Source: Vampirovibrionales bacterium (GTDB lineage: Bacteria; Cyanobacteriota; Vampirovibrionia; Vampirovibrionales; Vampirovibrionaceae). From it: a stretch of 64,000 nt of DNA. Made by a program: the position numbers and the translations under genes. The notes under the pieces were generated by a model that worked only from the letters and a program-made list of their open reading frames with translations, was not told the DNA's origin and made no database searches. The stretch spans positions 1,922,001 through 1,986,000 of the forward strand of contig JADJRF010000005.1 of the NCBI GenBank assembly GCA_016712355.1, read 5' to 3'. Shown here in pieces: positions 33,295-40,870 of the stretch (position 1 is its first letter; every line of letters begins with the position of its first letter).

Positions 33295-34548
33295 GTGGAC
33301 AGTTTTGTCGCTCGACAACCAATTTTTGATCAGGACCAGAACGTCTACGCCTACGAGCTTCTGTTTCGTACGGGGCTCGAAAACAAATTCCCGGACTTCG
33401 ACCCGGATTCGGCCTCGTGCAACGTGATGATGGACGCCTTCATCATGCACAGCGTCAAGGGCGTCACCGAGGGCAAGCGCGCCTTTATCAATTTCTCTGA
33501 AACCTTGCTGCTGCACGATTTCGCCTTTTACCTGCCCGCCGATCAGGTGGTGGTGGAAGTGCTGGAAACAATCCCGCCTACGCCCGAGGCCTTGGCGGCG
33601 TGTCAGCGGCTGCGTGAACGCGGCTACGTCGTGGCGCTGGACGATTTCGTCCTGGACGAGCAGAATGCGGCGTTTCTCGACTGCTGCGACATCATCAAGG
33701 TCGATTACCGCCTGAGCGACGCCGCGCAGCGTCAGGAAATCATTCGGCGGACGGCGGGTAAAAATATCAAGCTGCTGGCCGAAAAGGTCGAAACGCTCGA
33801 AGAATTTCATCTGGCGCAGCAAGAGGGTTTTGTCTATTTTCAGGGTTATTTTTTCTGCAAGCCGGAAATCATCCAGGGCCGCCGCATGCCCGAATCGCGC
33901 CTGAGCAAGATGCAGCTCATCAAGGCCATTAACGCCCCTGAACCCGATTTTAACGCTGTCACCGAGGCGATTCGCCATGATATGTCGCTGACGTATAAAT
34001 TGCTGCGCTATATTAATTCAGCCGCCTTCGGACTCAGCAAGGAAGTCGAATCGATCCATCAGGCCGTGGTCTTTCTCGGCGTCAAGGCGCTGCGCAAGTG
34101 GGTGACGTTTTTAACCATGGCCGAGCTAGGCGAGGAAAAAACCTCCGAAATCCTGTATAACGCCCTGCTGCGCGCGCGTTTCTGCGAATTGCTGGCAGAT
34201 AAAATGGGCATGCCGCGCTCTGCCGAAGACCTGTTTCTCGTGGGTCTGTTTTCGCGCGTAGACGCCATTATGGATATGCCCATCGACGCGATTCTCAAGG
34301 AAATTCCCCTCTCGCAGGATATCAAAACCACGCTCAGCGGGCAGGAACACCAATACGGCTATGTCTATGAATTCGTACAGGCCTACGAAAAGGCCGACTG
34401 GCCAGTGATTGAGGAAATCTGCGCCGAGTTGTCGCTCGACCCGGATCAAATCCCGGATCTGTATTTTGAGGCGCTCGACTGGACCCATCAGGCGCTGGTG
34501 CTGGCCGGGCTGGCCACCGATAAAACCCCGGCCCCGACCAAACCCTGA
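33295..34548 (+). CDS. EAL-HDOD signalling protein (YuxH/CdgJ-like)
   Basis: 417 residues from a GTG. The N-terminal half is an EAL-fold domain that begins VARQPIFDQDQNVYAYELLFR, with ELL in place of EAL, and contains ALDDFVLDEQNAAFLDCCDIIKVD. The C-terminal half is an HDOD domain (about 205-400; INAPEPDFNAVTEAIRHDMSLTYKLLRYINSA). Proteins with this layout usually lack cyclic-di-GMP hydrolysis and act as binding or scaffold proteins in motility control. A motility role is consistent with the flagellar genes and the possible sigma-28 promoter. Ends one base before convergent cca. Confidence 0.9.
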   Translation: MDSFVARQPIFDQDQNVYAYELLFRTGLENKFPDFDPDSASCNVMMDAFIMHSVKGVTEGKRAFINFSETLLLHDFAFYLPADQVVVEVLETIPPTPEALAACQRLRERGYVVALDDFVLDEQNAAFLDCCDIIKVDYRLSDAAQRQEIIRRTAGKNIKLLAEKVETLEEFHLAQQEGFVYFQGYFFCKPEIIQGRRMPESRLSKMQLIKAINAPEPDFNAVTEAIRHDMSLTYKLLRYINSAAFGLSKEVESIHQAVVFLGVKALRKWVTFLTMAELGEEKTSEILYNALLRARFCELLADKMGMPRSAEDLFLVGLFSRVDAIMDMPIDAILKEIPLSQDIKTTLSGQEHQYGYVYEFVQAYEKADWPVIEEICAELSLDPDQIPDLYFEALDWTHQALVLAGLATDKTPAPTKP

Positions 34549-34549
34549 G

Positions 34550-35968
34550 TTATTCCGGCTTGAATCGCTTCAGCAGCCAGGCGCGGGCCTGATCCGCGTC
34601 GCCGATTTCGCCCAGTTGATGCGCTTCGCTGAGCGCCGCCAACGCCCGCCCCACGTCGGGCCCCGGCGCCAGATCCAGCAGCGTCATGACCGTCTTGCCA
34701 TCGAGCAGGGGGGGCAGTCGCATCGTCTCCGCTTCGGCGAATGTTTGCGCCATCAGCCAACGATGATGCGCATCGGCGGTTTCCAGCGTCTGCGGCGTGA
34801 TTTCCGGCCCCAGCGTGCTGTGACGGTCGGCCAGCGCAAGCAGCGTCACGTCCAGCGCGTCGTCCTGCAAGCGGCGCAGAAACTTCAGAATCGAGCGCCG
34901 CGACGACGCCGGTCCGAACTGACAGGGGTACAGGTGCCAGCGCGTCAGCTTCTTGAGTCGCTCGGTGAGAGAGCGGCTCAGTTTCCAGCGCCGCGCGACG
35001 GCCTCTGCCATGGTTTCAGAAGCCTTGTCGTGCCCGTAAAACGTATGCCGCCCGTTGGGCTGAATCACCCACGTCTGCGGTTTGCCGACGTCGTGCAGCA
35101 GACAGCCCAGCTTGACCAGCCCCGCGCGAGTCGTAAACGGCGTTAACGCCTGATCAAAATACGCCTGGGCCTCCCCGGTGAGCGTCGGCAGCAGGCGCTC
35201 GCATTGTCGCGCCAGTTCCAGCGTATGCTCAAACAAGCCTAGATGATGATGCGCATTGGGGGGTACGCCGCGCATTGGCGTCATTTCCGGCAACAGGGCT
35301 TCCAGAACGCCGCTCTGCGCCATCGCCGCCAGGGCGTCAAAGCTCTGGGGCGCGCTCAGGAGTTTCAGAAATTCGACATGCAGGCGCTCGCCCGCCGGTT
35401 CGGCTGCGCGGGCGGCGCGAGCGGCAATGGCTTCGCGCGTCGCCCCATCCAGTTGGCCTTGGCGCGCGTGCGCCATAAAGCGGAAGGCGCGCAGCAAGCG
35501 CAACGGATCGTCGTCGAAGTTACGCGCGTCAATCATGCGAATGACGCCCGCGCGCCAGTCACGCTCGCCCTCAAACGGATCCAGCAGGGCGCCGTCAGCC
35601 AGATTAACTGCCATGGCGTTCATGGTGAGATCGCGCCGGGCCAGATCGAGGCTCATGTCGTCGTGAAGCGCTTCGGCCAGATCAAACGTCCGCGCGCCCA
35701 GCGCCGCGCGATAAATGCCGAACGCCGGATCCAGCGCAAGGTAATGGCCGCCCGTCTCGTCGGCCAGCGTGCGCGTGAGCCTCTGCGCCGATGCGCCGAC
35801 CACGCAGACGTCAATATCTTCCGGCGGCGCGTCTGCCTGGGCAAGCGCGCGCTTAACCGCCCCGCCCACCAGCCACAGATGCGCGCCGAGCGCCTGCGCC
35901 TGTGCGCAAAGCGTATTGAGAGCGGGTTCGGCTGCGCGCCATGCGGCGAGCGTTTCAGGTAATGCCAT
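34550..35968 (-). CDS. cca: tRNA nucleotidyltransferase / poly(A) polymerase family (CCA-adding)
   Basis: Adds or repairs the 3' CCA of tRNA. 472 residues from the ATG at 35968 (a GTG two codons earlier is possible; AAAAGG is best placed for the ATG). Class II nucleotidyltransferase head: LVGGAVKRAL, then the DxD metal ligands in EDIDVCVV, and LARRDLTMNAMAVNL. The neck has DPLRLLRAFRF. A C-terminal HD domain (LLHDVGKPQTW, H...GHD) is present as in E. coli-type enzymes. Divergent from glgC. Confidence 0.93.
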   Translation of the reverse strand: MALPETLAAWRAAEPALNTLCAQAQALGAHLWLVGGAVKRALAQADAPPEDIDVCVVGASAQRLTRTLADETGGHYLALDPAFGIYRAALGARTFDLAEALHDDMSLDLARRDLTMNAMAVNLADGALLDPFEGERDWRAGVIRMIDARNFDDDPLRLLRAFRFMAHARQGQLDGATREAIAARAARAAEPAGERLHVEFLKLLSAPQSFDALAAMAQSGVLEALLPEMTPMRGVPPNAHHHLGLFEHTLELARQCERLLPTLTGEAQAYFDQALTPFTTRAGLVKLGCLLHDVGKPQTWVIQPNGRHTFYGHDKASETMAEAVARRWKLSRSLTERLKKLTRWHLYPCQFGPASSRRSILKFLRRLQDDALDVTLLALADRHSTLGPEITPQTLETADAHHRWLMAQTFAEAETMRLPPLLDGKTVMTLLDLAPGPDVGRALAALSEAHQLGEIGDADQARAWLLKRFKPE

Positions 35969-36048
35969 CGACACGGGCCTTTTAATGAAACTGCCTCAGT
36001 AAAAGCCATTTTTTCGGGGGATTTTAGCCCTCTGTTTGCGCTATCGCA

Positions 36049-36077
36049 TTGGCCATCTCCCTATTTTGGGTTAGAAT
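36049..36077 (+). promoter_or_regulatory. Promoter of glgC, predicting a leaderless mRNA
   Basis: TTGGCC (36049-36054), 17 bases, TAGAAT (36072-36077). The glgC ATG follows only nine bases after the -10 box, with no ribosome site, so transcription should start at or within a few bases of the ATG. Confidence 0.5.
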
Positions 36078-36086
36078 ATACGAACG

Positions 36087-37319
36087 ATGCAAACTGATGT
36101 GATGGGTATGATTCTAGCAGGCGGCGAAGGGCGGCGCCTGTTTCCGCTGACGCAGGACCGCGCCAAGCCCGCCGTCCCATTTGGCGGTAAGTATCGCATC
36201 ATCGATTTTGTCCTCAATAACTTTATCCACTCGAATATTCTCAAAATCAAGATTGTGACCCAGTTTAAATCGGATTCGCTGAATCAGCATATTTCTCGCG
36301 GCTGGCCGATGAATCCGACCTACGGGCATTTTATCGATCTCGTGCCTGCGCAGATGCGCACGGGTCAAAACTGGTTTCAGGGCACCGCCGATGCGGTCTA
36401 CCAGAATTTAAACCTGATTTACGACGAAATGCCGCAGAAAATCTGCATCTTTGGCGGCGATCACATCTACCGCATGGACATTCGCCAGATGCTGGACGTC
36501 CACGAGGACAAAAGCGCTGATCTGACCATCGCGGCGCTGCCGGTTCCGGTCGAAAAAGCCCAGGGCTTCGGCATTATGGAAGTCGACGGCGACGGTCGCA
36601 TTATCGGCTGGCAGGAAAAACCCGCGCAACCCGCCGAAATTCCTGGCCGTCCGGGCTGGGCGCTGGCGTCTATGGGCAACTACGCCTTTAATCGCGACGT
36701 GCTGATTGAAGAACTGGCGACCGACGCGCTCAACGACGATTCCGGCCATGATTTCGGCCATGACATCATCCGCTCGATGTTTACCCGTCGGCGCGTGTTT
36801 GCCTACGATTTCACGACCAACCATATTCCGGGCCAGTCCGACCGCGAGCGCGGCTACTGGCGCGACGTCGGCGATATCGACTCCTACTGGGAGTCACATA
36901 TGGACCTGATTTCCGTCGATCCGGTCTTTAACCTGTACAATCAGGACTGGCCAATGCGCACGGTGTCGTATCAGGCGGCCCCCACCAAGTTTGTCCACGA
37001 CGAAGACTCGCGGCGCGGCGTCGCGACCGATTCGCTGGTCTGCGGCGGCTGTATCATCAGCGGCGGGCGCATCAGCCGCTCGATTCTGTCGCCATGGGTG
37101 CGCATCAACAGTTTTTCGCAGATTGATGAATCCCTGCTGTTTCGCGGCGTCAACGTCGGACGCCATGCGCGCATTCGCAAGGCGATCATCGACAAGGGCG
37201 TTTTTGTACCCTCTGGCGTCGAAATTGGCTACAACGCCGACGACGATCGCGCGCGCGGCTTTTTTGTCTCGCCGGGCGGGGTCACGGTCGTGCCCAAAGG
37301 CAGCCAGATTCCCGCCTGA
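36087..37319 (+). CDS. glgC: Glucose-1-phosphate adenylyltransferase
   Basis: Makes ADP-glucose, the committed step of glycogen synthesis. 410 residues. Nucleotide-binding loop LAGGEGRRLFPLT, KPAVPFGGKYRIIDF, FGGDHIYRMD, GFGIMEVD, and a C-terminal left-handed beta helix with RRGVATDSLVCGGCIISGG. Length and motifs are those of the bacterial homotetrameric enzyme. Convergent with the PolDom-like gene downstream. A GH13 protein is encoded at 61848-63521. Confidence 0.96.
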   Translation: MQTDVMGMILAGGEGRRLFPLTQDRAKPAVPFGGKYRIIDFVLNNFIHSNILKIKIVTQFKSDSLNQHISRGWPMNPTYGHFIDLVPAQMRTGQNWFQGTADAVYQNLNLIYDEMPQKICIFGGDHIYRMDIRQMLDVHEDKSADLTIAALPVPVEKAQGFGIMEVDGDGRIIGWQEKPAQPAEIPGRPGWALASMGNYAFNRDVLIEELATDALNDDSGHDFGHDIIRSMFTRRRVFAYDFTTNHIPGQSDRERGYWRDVGDIDSYWESHMDLISVDPVFNLYNQDWPMRTVSYQAAPTKFVHDEDSRRGVATDSLVCGGCIISGGRISRSILSPWVRINSFSQIDESLLFRGVNVGRHARIRKAIIDKGVFVPSGVEIGYNADDDRARGFFVSPGGVTVVPKGSQIPA

Positions 37320-37321
37320 GC

Positions 37322-37340
37322 GCGTCTAACAGTCAGACGC
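37322..37340. terminator. Hairpin between convergent glgC and PolDom-like gene
   Basis: GCGTCT (37322-37327) pairs perfectly with AGACGC (37335-37340) across a seven-base loop. It spans the minus-strand gene's stop codon and lies just after glgC, suiting a bidirectional terminator. No U-run. Confidence 0.4.
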
Positions 37341-38066
37341 CGACGGCTCTTGCGGGATCGAGAAAACGCCTTGCAGCGGGTCACACAAGCTCCAGGGCGC
37401 GATGAGCCCCATGCCGGGCCGATTACAGGACGTGGCCACATAGACGCGTCGGCCTTTTCGCCTCGCTTCATCGGGCAGGGCTTCGGCCCAGTGGCATTGT
37501 GGCGAGTCCGACGCCAGTTGCATCGCCAGCGTATCGGCCCAGACTTGCGCGTCCGGCGGGTCCAGCGCTCGCCGCAACGGCAGCATGGCATCCCAGCCGT
37601 GGCGGGCGTTTGGCTTCAGCACGACTCCTGCATGGCCGCAGTCGCGCAGCATGTCGCGCAGTTTTAAAATCGTCTCAATCACCAGGGGCTCATCGCCCGA
37701 ATTGGCGCCGCAGGCTTGCCATCCCACCCACAGCGGGCGAATGGCGGGATCCCCTTCGTCGGCGGGGCGCAATGCCATTTGAATTGTCCAGAATCCCGCT
37801 TCTACAAGCGAGTAGAGAGTCTGCGCGTCCGGGATCAGGATCGCGTCATCGTCGCGATACGTCAGCCGCTCGCGGATTTCCGGCGGGAGCTGCGATTGAC
37901 GGTGTACGAAGTAATAATCGCCCTGAGCGCCTTCCGGGTAACGCTTGAGAACCAGTGGATAGCCTGCGCAACCCTCGATTAACGCCTGCCCGTTGCATTG
38001 ATAATGCGCCAGAACATCGGCGCGCGAAAGTGGACCGCCCGTACAGGCGGCTGCCATCATCATCAT
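37326..38066 (-). CDS. Degenerate LigD-type polymerase (PrimPol/PolDom) domain protein
   Basis: 246 residues from ATG 38066 (AGAGGA upstream). The whole chain follows the LigD polymerase domain: YPLVLKRYPEGAQGDYYFVHRQ (35-56) matches the family's 'rPLtlvRcPdGi.g..FfqKh' segment. YSLVEAGFWTIQMALRP, LKLRDMLRDCGHAGVVLK and ARRKGRRVYVA...GLIAPWSL also fall in family order. The catalytic residues seem lost: the DLD metal motif is replaced near VGWQACG (113-120), the S-x-H motif by NARHGWDA (153-160), and the third-motif Asp by VATSCN (210-215). It is therefore probably a non-catalytic relative or a nucleic-acid binder. There is no ligase or Ku nearby. The fold call is mine from motif order and needs a profile search. 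Confidence 0.6.
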   Translation of the reverse strand: MMMMAAACTGGPLSRADVLAHYQCNGQALIEGCAGYPLVLKRYPEGAQGDYYFVHRQSQLPPEIRERLTYRDDDAILIPDAQTLYSLVEAGFWTIQMALRPADEGDPAIRPLWVGWQACGANSGDEPLVIETILKLRDMLRDCGHAGVVLKPNARHGWDAMLPLRRALDPPDAQVWADTLAMQLASDSPQCHWAEALPDEARRKGRRVYVATSCNRPGMGLIAPWSLCDPLQGVFSIPQEPSASDC

Positions 38067-38380
38067 GTCGCAGTCCTCTGCAATCGCGCCTGAGAATCCG
38101 CGTCCGCGACAAAACAGTCGCAAGGACGGCGCGATTTCAAACGCCCCTCTTAAAAAGCCTGGTCAGTCTGTTTTTCAGGGTAACTCCCACCCTGATGTCG
38201 AGACCCCTTGGGGCTATTGCTCACATAAATGGTATCGTCAAGCGCCTGCTTTACTGAATGGTTCCCCGTCGGCTTTGTAACGAATCGCACATAAAGCCCG
38301 CCTCCCATCTGTGCCCGGACAGGAGAAAATGCCCTCGTCAAGCGCATTTTCAGCTTGAATAAATTCGCCTGTCTTTGAGA

Positions 38381-38386
38381 TAGAAT
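38381..38386 (+). promoter_or_regulatory. -10 element of trpS
   Basis: TAGAAT (38381-38386) stands six bases before the trpS ATG at 38393. A TTGAAT at 38355-38360 is the nearest -35-like hexamer, but its 20-base spacer is long. If used, transcription would begin at about the ATG. Confidence 0.35.
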
Positions 38387-38392
38387 TCCAGG

Positions 38393-39412
38393 ATGACGCT
38401 TGATTCTGACCTCAAGGCTTCGGCCCCCAAACGCGTAATGTCCGGCATGCGGCCCACCGGTCGGCTGCATTTAGGCCATTATTGGGGCGTTCTCAAGAAC
38501 TGGGAATCCCTTCAGGCGCAGTACGATTGCTTCTTTATGGTCGCCGACTGGCATGCGCTCACCACGCGCTACGATCAAACCGCCGACCTGCGCGCCCACA
38601 CGCGCGATATGCTCGCCGACTGGCTGGCCGCTGGCGTCGATCCCGCGCGCGCTACTGTCTATGTTCAGTCTTCCGTGCCGGAAATTGCTGAACTCTCGCT
38701 GATACTCGGCATGTTGACGCCGTTGCCCTGGGTGCAGGGCGATCCCACGCTCAAAGACATGGTTAAAATGCTCCATGAAGAGCTGAACTATGGTCTTCTG
38801 GGCTATCCGGTTCTGCAAACGGCGGATATTCTGGCCATGCGCGGCGATCTGGTGCCTGTGGGTAAAGACCAGCTCGCACATCTGGAAATTTCTCGCGACA
38901 TTGCCCGCCGCTTTAATCATGTGTACCAGCGCGATTACTTCCCCGAGCCGCGCCCGCTCCTGACCCAACAACCGCTGATGATGGGCCTCGACGGCGCCAA
39001 AATGGGGAAATCCGCCGGGAATGCCATCCTGTTGAGCGACGACGCCGATGAGACCTGCCGGAAAATCCGCACGGCCATCACGGATCCGGCCCGTCAGCGC
39101 CGTCAGGATCCGGGCGACCCGGAGCAATGCCAGGTCGTCTTCAAATACTATCCCCTCTTTGCGCCGCCCGATGCCGTCGAACAGACGGCCGCCGAGTGTC
39201 GCAGCGCCGCGCGCGGCTGCGTCGACTGCAAGAAGCTGCTCGCAGAGTATCTCAACGAGACGCTGCGCCCTATTCGCGAGCGACGTCGTACGCTGGCCGA
39301 CGATCCGGGCGAGCTGGATCGCCTGTTACGCGCAGGCGGCGAAAAAGCCCGCGCGGTGGCAAGCGATACCCTGCGAGGCGTGCGCGAAGCGGTTCAACTA
39401 CCGACGTTTTAA
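38393..39412 (+). CDS. trpS: Tryptophanyl-tRNA synthetase
   Basis: Charges tRNA-Trp. 339 residues, class I. HIGH-type motif His26-Leu-Gly-His29 in PTGRLHLGHY, and KMSKS-type loop KMGKS (203-207), where Gly replaces Ser. TrpRS hallmarks include CFFMVADWHALTT and YPVLQTADILAMRGDLVPVGKDQ. The ATG at 38393 is the only sensible start. The usp gene follows 160 bases later from its own promoter. Confidence 0.96.
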   Translation: MTLDSDLKASAPKRVMSGMRPTGRLHLGHYWGVLKNWESLQAQYDCFFMVADWHALTTRYDQTADLRAHTRDMLADWLAAGVDPARATVYVQSSVPEIAELSLILGMLTPLPWVQGDPTLKDMVKMLHEELNYGLLGYPVLQTADILAMRGDLVPVGKDQLAHLEISRDIARRFNHVYQRDYFPEPRPLLTQQPLMMGLDGAKMGKSAGNAILLSDDADETCRKIRTAITDPARQRRQDPGDPEQCQVVFKYYPLFAPPDAVEQTAAECRSAARGCVDCKKLLAEYLNETLRPIRERRRTLADDPGELDRLLRAGGEKARAVASDTLRGVREAVQLPTF

Positions 39413-39425
39413 GCGCCGCGCGTGT

Positions 39426-39454
39426 TTGACGCCCGCCCTTAAAGCCCGTATGCT
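39426..39454 (+). promoter_or_regulatory. Promoter of the universal stress protein gene
   Basis: TTGACG (39426-39431), 17-base spacer, TATGCT (39449-39454): close to the vegetative consensus. Predicts a leader of about 110 bases before the ATG at 39573. Confidence 0.55.
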
Positions 39455-39572
39455 GGTACTCAAAACGGCGAGGGCCTCCCGTCTGCGCCCCAACGCTTCT
39501 ACAACGCTTTTTCATGATGCTTCCCAAGATGCTGATACCCGTCTCTCTTTGAAACCAGAAGGAATCGTGCGC

Positions 39573-39998
39573 ATGAAAGTCCTGATCCCCGTCGATGGTT
39601 CGGAATGTTCAAACGCGACGCTCGCATGGGCGGCTCAAACGCTCGACAAAGCCACTGCCGAGCTTCATCTGTTCTATGTGATTCCGCGCGGCATTCCCGA
39701 ACTGGTGACCGAAGAGTATCAGGTGGAAGACGCCATTACGGTGCTGCATCATGCTCAGGCGACGCTGAAAGCCGCTGGCTGTCACGTGGGAAGCCATGAG
39801 TACGCCGAAGGCGACCCTGTTCAGGAAATCTGCGATTACGCTGACGCCATCGAAGCCGATCAAGTGCTGATGGGCTCACATGGTCGCTCAGGTCTCGCCC
39901 GAATCCTGCTGGGCAGCGTCAGCAGCGGCGTCATGGAGCATTGCCGTCGCCCGGTCTTTATCTATAAGAACGTCAAACCGGCCTCTTCGGCGAAATAA
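39573..39998 (+). CDS. Universal stress protein (UspA family)
   Basis: 141-residue cytoplasmic nucleotide-binding stress protein. Starts MKVLIPVDGSECS and has the ATP-binding G-2x-G-9x-GS motif in GSHGRSGLARILLGSVS. AAGGA is nine bases upstream of the ATG at 39573. The reading frame is open further upstream to 39048, but that part overlaps trpS and is not protein-like. ATP-binding Usp proteins respond to energy or stress status; the target is unknown. Confidence 0.92.
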   Translation: MKVLIPVDGSECSNATLAWAAQTLDKATAELHLFYVIPRGIPELVTEEYQVEDAITVLHHAQATLKAAGCHVGSHEYAEGDPVQEICDYADAIEADQVLMGSHGRSGLARILLGSVSSGVMEHCRRPVFIYKNVKPASSAK

Positions 39999-40020
39999 CA
40001 GCCGAAGTCCCATCCTCATG

Positions 40021-40047
40021 AGAGCGCCCGCCTGAGCCGCGCGCTCT
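40021..40047 (+). terminator. Hairpin after usp
   Basis: AGAGCGC (40021-40027) pairs perfectly with GCGCTCT (40041-40047) across a 13-base loop, 23 bases after the usp stop. No U-run follows. Confidence 0.4.
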
Positions 40048-40139
40048 ATTGCGATTCAACGGAATCACGCGCGCGTCTGTCATCAAAATCGTCGCGCGCG
40101 TTTTAATGCCGTTATACGGGGAGTAATGGGAGCGACCGC

Positions 40140-40868
40140 ATGACGGAGAAACGGGCTAGGCGCGCTCGGGCTTTTAACGCGCCAATTAACGCGCCAGTCG
40201 CGCTCGATACGGCGATTCTGGATACGTTTCGGCTGGTGGCGCAAACCCAGCAGGAAGTGCGCCGCGTGGCTGCGCGCGCCCGCGAGGCCATTACTTCTCG
40301 CTATCGCGACCCGCAGGCGCTGGCTGCGTTTATCGAGGCGCACGGCACGCCGGTTTATACGCTTCCCGGCGGCCTGCGCGGATTGATCGTCCTGATTGCC
40401 ATTCGCGCGCTGGGCTACGACGCCGGCTTTATTCCGCCCCCGGCCAGCGATGGCGACACGCCGCCGCCTGCCAAAACCATCAAACGCTACCGGGCGCTGT
40501 GCGGGGTTTTAACCTCTCTATTGGGCGTCCGCCCGGGCGTGGATTTTACCCATGGGGCGTTCGCGCTGCCAAACGCCCTTTTCACGGTTGGCTTTATGGC
40601 GCACCAGTTGCACCACTGGCTGTCGTTTCTGGCAGGGTTGCCCGGCTATGACGCCCAGGAACAGGAAACATTCCGCGCGTTTATGGGCGAGCATCAGGGC
40701 GTGGTCAACGAGAAGGTCCTGCAGATGAGCCCGGCCCGCCTGGCCGGACTGCGACGCGCGATTCATCGCGAGATTGAGGCGCTGCAATTCCTCAAAAACC
40801 TGACCGATGAGTTATTTCGCCCGACGAATCAGGCTCAGCGGATTCTCAACGGCACGCTGGGCGCGTAA
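40140..40868 (+). CDS. Hypothetical protein
   Basis: 242 residues. A basic N-terminus, a helical stretch (LDTFRLVAQTQQEVRRVAARAREAI), a moderately hydrophobic segment (LRGLIVLIAIRALGYDAGFI), a Pro-rich loop, then mostly alpha-helical sequence with FMAHQLHHWLSFLAGLPGYD. No signal peptide and no family recognised. GGGAGTAATGGGAG provides a ribosome site. Base composition matches the chromosome. It ends two bases before the convergent antiporter gene. Confidence 0.75.
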   Translation: MTEKRARRARAFNAPINAPVALDTAILDTFRLVAQTQQEVRRVAARAREAITSRYRDPQALAAFIEAHGTPVYTLPGGLRGLIVLIAIRALGYDAGFIPPPASDGDTPPPAKTIKRYRALCGVLTSLLGVRPGVDFTHGAFALPNALFTVGFMAHQLHHWLSFLAGLPGYDAQEQETFRAFMGEHQGVVNEKVLQMSPARLAGLRRAIHREIEALQFLKNLTDELFRPTNQAQRILNGTLGA

Positions 40869-40870
40869 GC

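Noticed and set aside
39048..39572. Upstream extension of the universal stress protein frame
   Set aside because: Overlaps trpS; the Usp domain, ribosome site and promoter all support a start at 39573.
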